DNA of 64,000 bases, from assembly GCF_000801105.2 (NCBI RefSeq), contig NC_079519.1, positions 11,096,668 through 11,160,667 of the forward strand, read 5' to 3'. Positions 23,950-35,760 of this stretch are shown one piece after another. The notes under the pieces were generated by a model that made no database searches, was not told the origin of the DNA, and saw nothing but the letters and a program-made list of their open reading frames with translations. A program made the translations under genes and the position numbers. Within the stretch, counting starts at the first letter, position 1. Each line of letters starts with the position of its first letter. Source of the stretch: Raphanus sativus. Lineage: Eukaryota; Streptophyta; Magnoliopsida; Brassicales; Brassicaceae.

Positions 23950-25062
23950 CTTTTCTGTCGGCTTCTATTTTTTCTGTTTCTCTATGAGGTTTTCGCTAAG
24001 CTCCATTACTAGTTGTGAGGAATGCAAGTTACTTGTTTTAGTAATTTCTTGGTTTGGGATTGGCTTTGTTGATCTGTGTATATGTGCTTCAGTCCTCAGT
24101 GTTTCTGCTTTCTTTGTAAGTTTCAATTATTTATGAAAACCTTTATAAAAAACGTTATAAGTGTAAAATGTGGGAGTACTGTAATTTCCATATAACATAT
24201 AGTATAATTTTCATATAGCTTTTTTTGGTGCAAGTTCTTTAAATATAGCTTTACAGAAATGAACAATACTAATAAAAACGCCTTATTATTAAAAAAAACA
24301 CTGGTAAAAGATGGTATAAGTTTGCATGTTAAATGGGGTTGTACAGGAAAAAAAAAACATACACAAGGTAGTTTGCTCACCTTCAAAAAAAAAATCCAAG
24401 TTTTTCCTTCTATTGGATAATTACATTGACATGTATTTTGTAATAAGCATTATAATTGTGGAAAAAAATCATATATATATTTATGTTAATTGTTACAGAA
24501 GTTGAAAGAATATATATATATATATATATATATAGTTTCTTATAATTAGGATTATCATTCTCACCAATACAAACATGTAATAAGTTTTGTATTTACGAAG
24601 TATCTACAGTATCTAATGTATATAAATATTTTCATATCAGGTGTTCAAAAAAAGGTATCACAATAAGTTAATGAAAATATTACTTTTAAAAAAAATTGAT
24701 AATAATGCTTAATTTCAAATAAATACATATCAGTATGTATAATATTTTCTAAACAGTGATGCATTGACTGTCATACCTTTTCATTTAGCAATATAATTTT
24801 GAAATTTATAATTATATTTTTAATAAACTTGGAAATATCTCAAAGGGTAATTCTCCTAAATATACATATACTATATATACAATATCAGTCGTCAAACATT
24901 TCTTTTAGATAATTTAGTTGCTAAAAATAAATTATTATCCCTTAAATATTTAGTATTGATGATATTAAATTCACCTTTAATTAGTAGATAAAATTTTATA
25001 ATGCGTTAAATACTGTTACATATTATTTTTTTTGAACATCTGTTACATATTATTTAAGACTA
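23950..25062. other. AT-rich intergenic DNA with a TA microsatellite
   Basis: No gene, RNA or clear transposon end is seen. A TA dinucleotide run lies at about 24510-24534. Short open frames are by chance. Confidence 0.45.
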
Positions 25063-25297
25063 TCTAAACTATTAAAACAAAAATACAAATAGAAAACAGT
25101 CTTCAGTTTTTCTCAAAATTTACCATCTCATGCCATTTCATACGAAACACAGCCGTTTATTCGTAAAATTATTAAAGCATTGTAAACATTGCAAGACACA
25201 CCCATTTGTTCTTAGTCATGAACCGTAAAATTACTTAACCATTAATAAACTCAAACATTACGAGACCATCAAAATAAAACAATTACTTTCCTACATA
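25063..25297 (+). mobile_element. Helitron 5'-end fragment
   Basis: It reads A|TCTAAACTATTAAAACAAAA, the 5' start of the same Helitron type as H11-H15, and runs into the 5' end of H3. H3 may have inserted into it. I find no matching 3' end on the far side of H3. Confidence 0.5.
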
Positions 25298-25836
25298 TCT
25301 ATTTATATAAAAAAATGTTTACTCTCTCCTGGTGATGCCACGTCATCAATTCGTGCACCCAGGGAGCAACACCTGTCCGCTTTAATAAAACTCAGCGTTT
25401 CATTTATTTTCGTTTCCGTTTGGGCCTCATTCTTTGTCATTGTTTTGGTTTATAAAGCCCAATCTTTGAAACACAGAGTAAATCATATGCCTGAAACGCA
25501 GAGTTTTTGATTCTATGGTTTCATCCCATTATCTTCTCCGCACAAAATTTAGGGTTCATGTTCAATCTCATTCTTATATCAACGGAAACGTCAACCGTTA
25601 CACGTTCTTTAATGCATTTTTACTCCCTGCTCTATCACTCGGAATGTGTATATATATATATATATATCGCATGTGATATTTCTTGGAAAATCACTTTGAG
25701 ATTTCCTATTATTAATTTATAGTTTCTAATTGCTTTGACACTGATTTCTGATTAAGCGATTCCTACTTTCATGTTTCCAGTTATATAAAGTGATTACTCT
25801 CTTTCGCTTCTCTTCTTTCCAATTTTTAAAATCCCA

Positions 25837-26690
25837 GGACATGGCGATGAGGTTCGATCGGTATGATCAGCTCCACAGGGACCTTCACGCCGCTCTCGCA
25901 ACCACCAAATGGCAGGTTTCATTCTTTCTCTCCTTCTCTGCTCTCATACTCTCTCATTGTGTAACATTTATTAATTGTCAGTATCGTTTCTCTGTGGTCA
26001 GATGAGTTCCGACGAGCTGTTCAGTCTAGCTACGACAATGGTTTGAAAGGCGAAACTCGAGACAGGCATCGTGAGTTTACTTTCGCTATGGAGACTCGGG
26101 TTGTGAAGATAGAGAAGTCTCTCAGAGAAGCTAGCAAAGGAACTCCGAGACGGGTTTGTTTGGACGAAGATGATCAAGGTGATCATAATTAGCTTCCCCT
26201 TTCCTTGGCTGGACCATCTGACCATGAAAGGAAAAAACTTTCCAAAAGTAAATCAGCTTACGGCGAGTGCTACTGATGAGATCAGTGCTTAGATCATCAT
26301 TTGTCCAACCTCCACAAAGCATTGGCGAGCCAAGTGTCCGACCTCCACTAAAAGTTCCCAGCTTCTCTGGCTTCTTGAACTATATGGAGTCTGGCTCCAA
26401 AAAATCCGTTAGAAAGTTGAAGACGTTAGATCGTCAAGGAGACTCTGATCTCTTACTAAGCAAGATCTTTCAACGTAAGATTTTTTCCCTTTTGTTTACA
26501 AGTTTCTTACTAAGAAGCTTTCTTACCTTTTAAGTCTGTATGTAGTGCGAAGAGGATTGTTATAAAAAGACACATATGGAGCAATGCAGAGGCAATCAAA
26601 ATGGTTTCAATGTCAAATTCGTAGCAGATTCGTTCAAGCTGCAATTTAAATTCTTCTTGGACGTGTTCTTATAATATATCTTCTCTTTGC
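25837..26690 (+). pseudogene. Captured syntaxin/t-SNARE-family fragment (SYP6-like N-terminal type)
   Basis: Exon 25837-25915 reads DQLHRDLHAALATTKWQ, then a GT donor. From 26003 the frame reads DEFRRAVQSSYDNGLKGETR and METRVVKIEKSLREASKG, matching the N-terminal helices of the plant syntaxin/t-SNARE family (such as At2g18860 or At4g30240, recalled). It then hits an in-frame TAG near 26190, after which the same frame continues LAGPSDHERKKLSKSKSAYG. The splice into the second exon is out of phase, the first residues of the family are missing, and no SNARE helix or membrane anchor follows. A further coding-like block reaches about 26690. It is a decayed capture inside Helitron H3. Confidence 0.65.
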
Positions 26691-28213
26691 AATTAGACAT
26701 GTGAAATAGAAACCAACGCTTAAGTATTAAGATATCCTGTTTGTCATTGCAGTAGTTGTGGAAGATCACATATGTAGAAAAAGATAGGTATGGAGGACCA
26801 CTTAGAGGTCATTCGTATTCTGTATACCGAGTCTATCAACTGATACATTTGGCACCATCTACATTTTTAACCGTACGTAATAGTTCCTCTGTTATTGATT
26901 ATATGTAACGTAGAAAACAATTTAACTTTTTCTTATGATCAGAACGATGTTTGACGATGAGATTCAAGGAGAAGAAAAGAAACTAAAAGACCAAGCTCTG
27001 CTCTTTCACCAAAACCAAAATATGGGAATTCTTTATCCTAAAAGAAGATGATCATGCGCAATGCAATTGTTTCTGTAAATTTGAAGGCACAGAAAGTAAC
27101 ACTTGAAACTCGTACGTGTTATCCACGTGAAATAGCCGAGTGTATCTTGGTTCTTTTTTGTATTTAATTCAGCTAGAGTTACAATATGTGTTTGTTTAAG
27201 ACTTTTAGTGCAAGTTGTTTTCTCTTCTCTGTTATTGTTGTAAACTTGTGATGTGATCATCTTTGATAAATAAGTTAATACAACATGGATTTGAGTTTTC
27301 TTTTGAATATGGTGTAATATGTTTGAAACTGAATAGTTTACAACTATTTCTAATAGGTGAAGGAAAAACCGACAGGTCAGCCAATTATTTAAAGAATTAT
27401 GTCCATAACTTTTGTTTAATTAACATCTAAACCAAATATTTTAACACAGTTTTATAAATATATTCCATAAATATTTATTCAATGGTAGATTTTGAACACA
27501 GAATATTTTTTTTTTGTCAAATGAATACAAAATAACAATAATTTCTAAAATCATGAATAAAATTTCAACACAAATCATAAAAATAAACTTTTTTAAACTT
27601 ATTTTTATTATCAACTAAACGAAATATTTTAACAGTTACATCATATACATATTTCATAAATATGTTTTAACCATGAGTACGTTTTGAATCAAAACTAATT
27701 ATCAATTTTAAAATCATAAATTAAAATTTCAAAGCTTTTTCTAATCATAGAAAAAAAACTATGGTAATAATACTAATATATCTAATACTTCTATATTCAA
27801 TGGTACAAAATATTTTTTTCAATTGAATACAAAATAAAAATAATTGTTAAAATCATGAATGAAATTTTAACACAATTTTATAAAAATAAAATTAATATAT
27901 ATTTAATATTTTCAACATCATAAGAAGAGCATAAATTCAATAAAAATAGGATGTATATAGATATCATATTATCTTATTGTTTTTAATTATTTAAATACAT
28001 ATTAAAATTAAATTGAAATAAATATAAAATTTTATTATCATTTTTAATTTACTTATATGTTTATTTTTTAAATAACTTTTAAACCGTTGGTCGAAAAAAT
28101 AGTAAAACAAAAACACATAACATAGGATTATTGACTTAATGGGGGAGGGGGGGGAGAAGAAGAGACCATTAAATTACTTAAAACTAATTTGAAACAAAAG
28201 TTATAAGAAATTA

Positions 28214-30227
28214 CTAGATTTTGACCCGCGCTTAAAAGCGCGGGTTTTGTTTTTTTAATTAAAATCTAACTGAAAAGATATATACAGACTAACGATGCAT
28301 TGATATTGGTTCGGATCCGAGTCCAAAGCAAAATACCTATTAAGATTTTTTGGATATGCGGGTCTCTGTTTGAGTCTGGATCTAACCCGAGACCGGACTG
28401 GATACTCAAAATAACCTGAATTAACATTTGTGTATATTAGATATATTTGGGTATTTCGGATATGTTTTGTATTACAATTATTATTTTTAAGTTTTGGGTC
28501 TTGGTTTTCGGTTATAGTTTCAAGCTTCAAGTAATTTGTTTTTAAATACAAATATTTTGGATATTTAGATGAAATTTTGGGTACTTTTTGGTTCATCGTA
28601 TCAGATTTCAGGTCAATTTCTGACAATTTTGAGTATTCGATTATTTTGGGTATTTTTGTGTTTATTTTTGGAGTTTTTTGGATACTTTGAATATTTTTCG
28701 GGTTCTAAATATGAATCGATCCGATCCATTTGGTACCCAAAAATTACATGTAGTTTACGTGTATTTTATTATTCATCCAAACTCAAAAGAAACCAACACG
28801 TACACAAAAAAAACAAAATCAAATACCTACTTAGATCTAAATGTCAAGGATCTGAAAGATTCATACCGAAAGAAACCGATTGGTACCTGACCCAAAAATT
28901 TGCATGCCTAAATCTACTATCTCTTATTATATCTCTTATTATATCTTGTATGCATTTTATAAATTTACATTTATTATGTTTGGTGAGACTTAAGATTACT
29001 CACAGTGTTTTGGCTAATTTAATAATATAGATTTATGAGATTTTTGTAGTTTTTAAATTTATCTTAAATAACAATTCTATAAAAAAATTAGAAATCTGAT
29101 TTCATTTTTTTATAAAAAGTGGTATTATATAAGATATTTATATAAATTGATAGTTAAAATTTGAATGAATAATTTTAACATCTGTTTATTTCAATATATA
29201 AATATTATTATTTTTTTAGAATTGAAAAATCCGGGATAGTTTAATAAAAATCTAAACAAACAAAATTAGTTTAAAACTCGATCAGATGTGAAATCCATAC
29301 CACTAAAATAGGACAATTCTCAAATTTTAAAGAATGAAGGTATATTTATAATATTAGGGGTAAGATGGTATAGGCCATCGAAAATTAGGGTATAAGTTTT
29401 TAAATATCTTGGTTGTTACTAATAAGAGATCTTAAAAGAATATTTAGATTACGTTTTCTATAAAATCTACGATAATTATGTAAAGCTACATCAATTATTT
29501 TCAAAATCGTGTATAATACACAATCTAAAAACGTGCAGGTATTTAAGATTCCAAAAAAAAATCTCAATATTAAAGTAAAAAATATTTGTTTATTATTTCT
29601 GTTATAGGGTTTGGTTTTGTATTTGTAATTCAAAAAAATGTGACGAAAAACGCAATCTTAATTCTTATATCTAAATTTTTAATATGAATCGGATAAGATG
29701 GATAAAGAAATGAATGTATAAAATTGTTTTGATACATTAAATTAGACACTGATGCATCTCTGTTAAGAACTTGATGCTCTAATGGAAGAGATGAAATATA
29801 AGATTGCTTTATTCATGCCCCCTCTGAAAATCATTTGATCTCATTGAATAAAATGTGCGTGGAATAAACATTTGATAAAAAAAATATTAAACATCACATT
29901 GATGCCTCTCTGCAGAGAACTTGATGCTTTTAATGGAGGATGATGAGACAGATATGATGGACACATGACCCTTTTGTATTGGAACATTTGATCTCGTTTG
30001 ATAAAATGTGTGTATGAAATATCAATCGCATAGGTTTGATAAAAGCAATTGTTTATACTTAATTTTTGGTTGATATAAACCGTTGGGTGTTGAAAATTAT
30101 GCGGTGGGAGGTTAAATATAAGTTATGCATTTTGGTTTGTATATAGAAGGTTAGACTAAAAATGAATAGGTCCAACAACTTTGCATAAGTAGATTTTTTC
30201 AGAATGTTTTTCTTTTAATAGTATAGA
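28214..30227 (-). mobile_element. Helitron H8, minus strand, nested in H3
   Basis: At the left, CTAG (28214-28217) and the stem CCCGCGCTT-AA-AAGCGCGGG (28225-28244) form the 3' end on the minus strand. At the right, the minus strand begins A|TCTATACTATTAAAAGAAAA at 30227. The host dinucleotide is AT (28213/30228), as Helitrons require. Length 2,014 bp. It holds a TTCGG-rich block (28290-28750) and a ~150-bp internal repeat, with no coding capacity. Confidence 0.78.
29740..30022. repeat. Diverged direct repeat, two units of ~130-150 bp
   Basis: Units start near 29745 and 29899. Both contain GATGC(A/C)TCTCTG, AGAACTTGATGC, TTTAATGGA-like and CATTTGATCTC motifs followed by GATAAAATGTG. They differ at many positions, so the duplication is old. 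Both lie inside Helitron H8. Confidence 0.6.
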
Positions 30228-30576
30228 TAAGTGAGTTGAAACATTTCTAAAATCCAAACAATCTAACTAAAATTTAATTAAATTTCTGTTAAAAGTTTTA
30301 TTTTGTATATTAAAAGTTATATTCTGTTATTCTCATCACCTTATATAAAAAAATTAATAACTAAAATATCAAAGTTCAGTTTTGTAAGACAAAATAAATG
30401 AATAATTTACAATAATTTAGAAACTGCCTGGCAACTTATATTTTAATGATAACTTTTAACATTTATATGCTAAAATGTTCGTATTTTGTTCATTCCATCG
30501 GTATACATACATACAAAATATATAACTAAATTTAAAATTTAAACATAAATCCCGGGCGTAGCCCGGGCCGACCCTA

Positions 30577-31358
30577 GTCATTGTATAAACTTGGGTTCCT
30601 CTAGATCTACAGAATCAAATGAGTCAATAGATACATTCCTACATACTTTTTCATAATTTTACTAAACCATCAAAATTCCATTATAATGATGCCTCGGTTA
30701 ATCTTTCTCTTCATAATCAAACCCAGTATATTTTAACTTAACAAAATTTATTTGATTACATTTTAATACAAGATACCATATATTATTGTCCCACGTACTT
30801 TTAAAAAGCCTGAAGAAAACAATATTTTTATTTTATTATATATCATTATTACTAGAAATTATGTAATCTGTAATCAGTGCAAGATCAAAAATACGCATTA
30901 AGCACTAGAAATTAACAAATTCAAAATCAAAAATAATCATTTATTAGTTTTCTAAACGAAATTAGCTTGCAATATATTTTCCTATATATAATCTAAGCAA
31001 TCATTATAGCAGTTACGATATCAATCAATTACCACACGATTCTTTCTTTTTAAATTCAAATCTTGAAAAAACATGTAGTCCTGTTATTACGATAATTTTT
31101 TAATAAACGAATGAATTTTCGAATAATCGATTAATGTTTAAGATAATTATTTTCGGAAACAATATAATGTACCAAATTTTGACCCGTAACAAAATGGTCC
31201 AATTAAAAAACAAATTTGGGTTCACCCAATAACTAATAGAATTTTGCTATTTCATATTCAACATTTTTATAAAGAAAACAAAAAATATCAAAAATATTAT
31301 GTTTTTAAAATAAAAAGTTAAAAAATAATAGTATTTGCCAACGTCATCACCAAAATAC
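30577..31358. other. AT-rich intergenic DNA, nothing recognised
   Basis: The stretch from the H3 3' end to the Stowaway MITE at 31361 has no open frame, RNA gene or transposon end that I can support. Confidence 0.45.
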
Positions 31359-31360
31359 TA

Positions 31361-31589
31361 CTCCCTCTGTTTCATATTAGATGATGTTTTACATCAATGC
31401 ACCCATATTAAGAAATCTATTTGTTTCCTTAAAATAACATTAAAATATAAGTTTATTTAATTATAAAAGTAAATATTAAAAATATAACTGTTTTTGATAA
31501 AGATAAAATTGCCTAAATATGTGAAAACATTATCTATTGTGAAACAACAAACTACACCTAAAACATCATGTAAATTGAAACAGAAGGAG
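31361..31589. mobile_element. Stowaway MITE
   Basis: The left end CTCCCTCTGTTTCATATTAG and the right end, complement of CTCCTTCTGTTTC, are inverted repeats. Exact TA target duplications flank it (31359-31360 and 31590-31591). About 229 bp, non-coding. Confidence 0.82.
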
Positions 31590-31699
31590 TAAACACTAAC
31601 CCTTGGATAAGTCAAAAACCATAAATTAAAAGTACTACACACTACATCTGAATAAATATCGGTAGGGATGCGCGAAACAAAGTCTATTTTTAATTTAAA

Positions 31700-34006
31700 C
31701 TAGATATTGATCCGCGCGTCCGCGCGGGAGTATATTTAAAAAAATATTTTGCTATTTATTTTTCATGTCATTATTATATCATATATGTATCATCACATAG
31801 TTAATCATATTTTATACGTCTCATCTAGGGTTGGGAAAAATTCTAAATCCGAAGAACCGAACCCATTCAAAAAATAGTATCAAATCTGAACCAAAATTAT
31901 TCAAACATGTTCAAAGTTTTGGTATTTAAAGAACCAAAACTGAACCCGGTTCGAACCGAAGTATTTCGTGTACCCGAATGTATATGAAATAAATTTATAT
32001 ACCTATATATATTAACTATTTTTAGATTAATGTTTATTAAAAACATCCAAAATATATATGATACTATTAAGTTATCCAAAATACTTGAAAATAGTCAAAA
32101 GAAAATATCTAAAATAGATAAATTATACTCAAAACAACAAAAATATTTAAATATTTATTGATTATCTATCAAATTATTCAAACCAATTTATATGTTAAAT
32201 TTAAGTATTTAACATATGTTATTCAAATTTATATGTAATATATTATAGATGTTGAAAAATTTAAAGTATGTAGTGAATTATAAATTTTGAAAATAATTTA
32301 ATTGAGTTCTAAACCCAAACCGTACCCACAAAGATCCGAACCAAAGCCAAACCAATATTAAAAAATTTAGAGATGCTCAAAGGGAGTGGAAATCTTTGAA
32401 CATGAAAACTCGAAATCCGAATAGATCAGAACCAAACCCGAACGTCTATCCCTAATACCATCATATAGTTAATAGTATTTTATACGTACCTTCATATAAA
32501 TAATCACAAATATTATACTTTAAAACATAATATGAAATATAAAAATTATATTTTTAAAATTTAATGTGAAATATAAAAATCATATTTATCAGTTATTTGG
32601 TAGTTAATTTTTTTGTTAATTATTGTAAATTTGATGGTAAAAGTTTTGGCAGGTGATTTTAGACTTAGAGGTTGATTGTTTCCAGTTTTTGAAATAGTTT
32701 TTGGCTTTTGTTTCTGAAAAAACCACTTTTTAGACAATCAGTTTTTTAGAAAAATAGATTCCCTAACATCTAGGGAAACTAGTTTTTTCAAATAACTGTA
32801 TTTTCTAAAGAAAAACCAAAATCTATGTTTTTGTGGTTTTTGTGAAATCCAACGACAATTTTCTTTTTTTTTTTAATTTAAACTTTTACTATATTTATGC
32901 ATTAACACATGAAAATAAATAAAAACAATAACTACTATAAACAAATCAGCTCTAGTAAAAGTCTTTGCTTAATAATATATTACTAAAATAATTTCTATTA
33001 AGAACATTTTTAAAACTTCTCAATAAAATAAAACTAGTTATTTAAATTTATTTTTATGTAAAGTTTATATGTTTTGTTGATAATCTACTTTTTCTTAAAA
33101 GACAAGATCTAAATTCTCTTGGTTTTCCCCTATGACAATATGCTTTTCTTTTTTTTTAAAAAAATCAATAATTTTAGTTATATTTTTGTGACATAATTTT
33201 CCCCTATGTATATTGTAAATCTGTTACACTTTAATTTTTTTTTGTATTTAAAAATTTAGTTATTAATTTTATATACAATAGTTGAATAAAATATAAAAAT
33301 ATACTCGCATATTAAAGATTATGTCTACACATAGAATTAATTTTTCATTTAAAATAGATTTATGGCATAGTATATGTATTATCAAATTTATGTATATATA
33401 TGTAAGAATTACAATATTTTTATTTTGTATTTATATATTGTAGAAAAAAATTTATTAAAAATTTATATGTATTTTGATGACAGTATTTTATTACTATTTT
33501 AAAATATTTTTTTACTATTATTCTTATTTTATTCATTTTAAAAGGAAAAACCAAAAGCTAAAACCAAAAGCTAAAAAAACCAATCATGTTTTTAAAAAAA
33601 ACTAAAATCTACAGAAAAATCAAAAACCAAAAATCAAAAACCAAAATCTAAAATCTAAAAATCAAAAGTCAAAAACTAGAAACCAAAATCCAAAAACTAG
33701 TAAAACAATCATCACCTTAGTTTCTTAATATTATATACAACAATTGTTGAAAATTTGGGAATGTGATACACGAAAAGTGGAGCACTAAAAAAATCCAATG
33801 AACATATGTTTATTGAGTTGAGAGATACAAATGCAGTTAGTGGGTAAATATACTTTAGTGGGCTTGTTGTTATTCATTATTGTAACAAACGTAAAAGTCT
33901 AATAATAATTAGTGAAAGTGTTAATTAAATATCAGTGGCATTTTATGGTAATTATTTTGAAAAAGTGAGGGTTAATTCTTATTTGTACTTCGCTTAATAG
34001 ATTAGA
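31700..34006 (-). mobile_element. Helitron H10, minus strand
   Basis: At the left, CTAG (31700-31703) is followed by the inverted stem CCGCGCG-TC-CGCGCGG (about 31712-31727). At the right, the minus strand begins A|TCTAATCTATTAAGCGAAGT, nearly identical to H11's 5' start. Length 2.3 kb. It contains the GGTTCGG-type block at 31826-32453 and long AT-rich sequence with many AAACCAAAA runs (33540-33700). No coding capacity. Confidence 0.78.
31826..32453. mobile_element. TAGGGNTGGG-ended block, possible nested hAT-like MITE
   Basis: It opens TAGGGTTGGGAAAAATTC and closes with the complement of TAGGGATAGACGTTCGGG. The interior has mirrored CCGAACC/GGTTCGG motifs around an AT-rich core. Flanks GTCTCATC and ATACCATC share the last four bases, so a decayed 8-bp duplication is possible but unproven. 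Related blocks occur at about 12604-13310, 14413-15215, 16198-16990 and 63006-63607. Confidence 0.45.
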
Positions 34007-34255
34007 TGACAAACTTTGGAAAAAGGTAGGCTATTGGGTTAGATTGGTTTGAATATTGGGTCAGGCAAAAGAGAATGGGTTCGCAGTTTAACAATTTAAT
34101 AGCCCATTAGATGTTTCACCAGTTAACGACTCAACCAATCCAATCCCCCCCCCAAATCACACTCTCAAAGACTGTTTTTAGTTACATCATCTCGAATCAC
34201 AAAAGAAAGAAAGTAAAAGCAAAAAAGAAGAAGAGAGATCGAGCAGGAAAGCACA

Positions 34256-35593
34256 ATGCTCGACCTCTTCGAAACCCACAGGAACCTCATCCTCCAAACC
34301 CTACTATCCCTCTCCTTAACCCTCATCCTCTACTTCCTCAGAATCCCAATCATCTTCCTCCACGGCCTCTGCACCTACATCCAACCCGAGAATCTCAACC
34401 AAAACAACTCCGGAGTCAGAGCCGCGATCCGACGTCCCTCGAACAACACAGACGATCATCCCAAACCCAACAACGAACAACTCAGACGAAGAAACAGATC
34501 CAAAGACAACAAATCCGAATTCGACGAGACCAACGCACAGATCTTCCGAATCAAACTCGACGAAGACCACCTCAGATCCCGCATCTACTTCACCGACTAC
34601 AACTCTCTCTTGGTCGTATCTTCTCTATCTCTCTCCTCCTTCCTCCTCCAAAACTACTTCTCCCTAGACGACGACGATAACGGCCTTCTGTTCCCTCTCG
34701 TTCTCGGATCCATCGCCTTGTGCAAAGTCCTCGTCGCGTTAGCTAAGATCTCGATCGAGAGATCCGCGTCGAAGCGATCCGAGAAGAGACTTAGTTTGAT
34801 CTTCGCGGGGTTAGGGTTTGTTTTCGGGATTATAATCAGCGCTGGTGTGTTCCCTAGAGGGTTTGACTTTCGGTTAGGCTCCGTTGACGCCTTCTCCTGT
34901 ATTCTCGTGTCCTTCTCCATGGCTTGCATCGCTGGGTTCCTCTACATGCCCGCGGGAAGAAGCGCGAGGTCGTTTTGGGTTGGGACTGATCAGATCAGGA
35001 GTAATCTCTCCATCATATCTTGTGGATGGTTCGGTAGAATGATTCTTTACGTTAACTACGTTGTTTCGGTTTTCACTTCGTTGCTTTGGATCCTTCCTTT
35101 GGCTGAGATTCTAGTCAAGAGGAGTAGCAATGCTGGTGGGTTGGTTGGTAATGTAGGCTTCTCGAGTGGTGATTTCGGGAAGTTTCGTGTTTTGTGTTTG
35201 TGGCTGTCGGGTTTGTTACAAGCTATGGCGGTTCGTCCTAACCTTCAGATGTTTTTGAACGAAGCGGTGTTGTCTTGGTATCAGAGGTTACATGGGAGCA
35301 AGACTCCTGATTTGGAGTTTAGCAGGGCGAAGATGTTTCTTCATAACCATTACTTGTGTCTCGTTGCTTTGCAGTTTGTGGCGCCGTCGGTTCTTGTGAT
35401 CGTCTTCCTCGGCTTGTCTCAGGTTGAACTAGGGTCTTTTGCTGTTTCGAGGCTTGTGTGTGGTTCTTTGCCTTGCAGCGAGTTCGTGGGACGAGTTGGT
35501 TTGTTGATGTCTTGGTGGGTTCTTTTTGTTTGGTCGGCTTTTGCTTCTGCGAGTCTTGTTTTCTATCGACGTGGTGTTTTGTATGTTTCTTGA
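34256..35593 (+). CDS. Single-exon multi-pass membrane protein, 445 aa
   Basis: An uninterrupted 445-residue frame with clear bias and a purine-rich leader (GA-rich, about 34200-34250). The start is the first ATG after that leader. The N-terminus (residues about 12-36) is strongly hydrophobic, then a polar, Asn/Arg/Asp-rich loop (45-115), then about seven or eight further hydrophobic segments (about 120-140, 150-172, 184-206, 218-240, 262-290, 310-326, 368-392, 412-438). No catalytic motif is visible. Layout and size fit the TMEM161-like family, which is tentative. Position next to HDG7 suggests it corresponds to Arabidopsis At5g52180 (recalled gene order). It is convergent with HDG7, only about 170 bp between stop codons. 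Function unknown. Confidence 0.88.
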   Translation: MLDLFETHRNLILQTLLSLSLTLILYFLRIPIIFLHGLCTYIQPENLNQNNSGVRAAIRRPSNNTDDHPKPNNEQLRRRNRSKDNKSEFDETNAQIFRIKLDEDHLRSRIYFTDYNSLLVVSSLSLSSFLLQNYFSLDDDDNGLLFPLVLGSIALCKVLVALAKISIERSASKRSEKRLSLIFAGLGFVFGIIISAGVFPRGFDFRLGSVDAFSCILVSFSMACIAGFLYMPAGRSARSFWVGTDQIRSNLSIISCGWFGRMILYVNYVVSVFTSLLWILPLAEILVKRSSNAGGLVGNVGFSSGDFGKFRVLCLWLSGLLQAMAVRPNLQMFLNEAVLSWYQRLHGSKTPDLEFSRAKMFLHNHYLCLVALQFVAPSVLVIVFLGLSQVELGSFAVSRLVCGSLPCSEFVGRVGLLMSWWVLFVWSAFASASLVFYRRGVLYVS

Positions 35594-35760
35594 GATTGAA
35601 ACAAAAACAAAGAATCAGTTTTGCTAGACTTTTGGCCCATTTGTTTGTTTGTTTGTTTGTTTTGTTCTACTTACTACTTGTCTCAAATGTTACTCAACTT
35701 CTATTGTCTTCCACAAAATATTCCAGAAAGGGAAACAAGAATAGGTCTCTAGAAATTTAG

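Larger units (their letters stand above)
25298..30576 (+). mobile_element. Helitron H3, plus strand, split by nested Helitron H8
   Basis: The 5' end is A|TCTATTTATATAAAAAAATG, closely like the complement of H2's 5' end. The 3' end has the hairpin CCCGGGC-GTA-GCCCGGG (30550-30566), CCGAC and CTAG (30573-30576)|T, matching H1's 3' end outside the stem. A diverged AACACCTGTC sits at 25368-25377, where H1, H2 and H5 have GACACGTGTC. H8 (28214-30227) interrupts it between A (28213) and T (30228). Without H8 it is about 3.27 kb. It carries a syntaxin-like pseudogene in its own orientation. Confidence 0.72.

Noticed and set aside
34111..34680. 189-residue frame overlapping the membrane-protein gene
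   Set aside because: It is out of frame with the 445-aa gene, rich in Pro, His and Arg as expected for a shifted reading of Leu/Ser codons, and has no domain.
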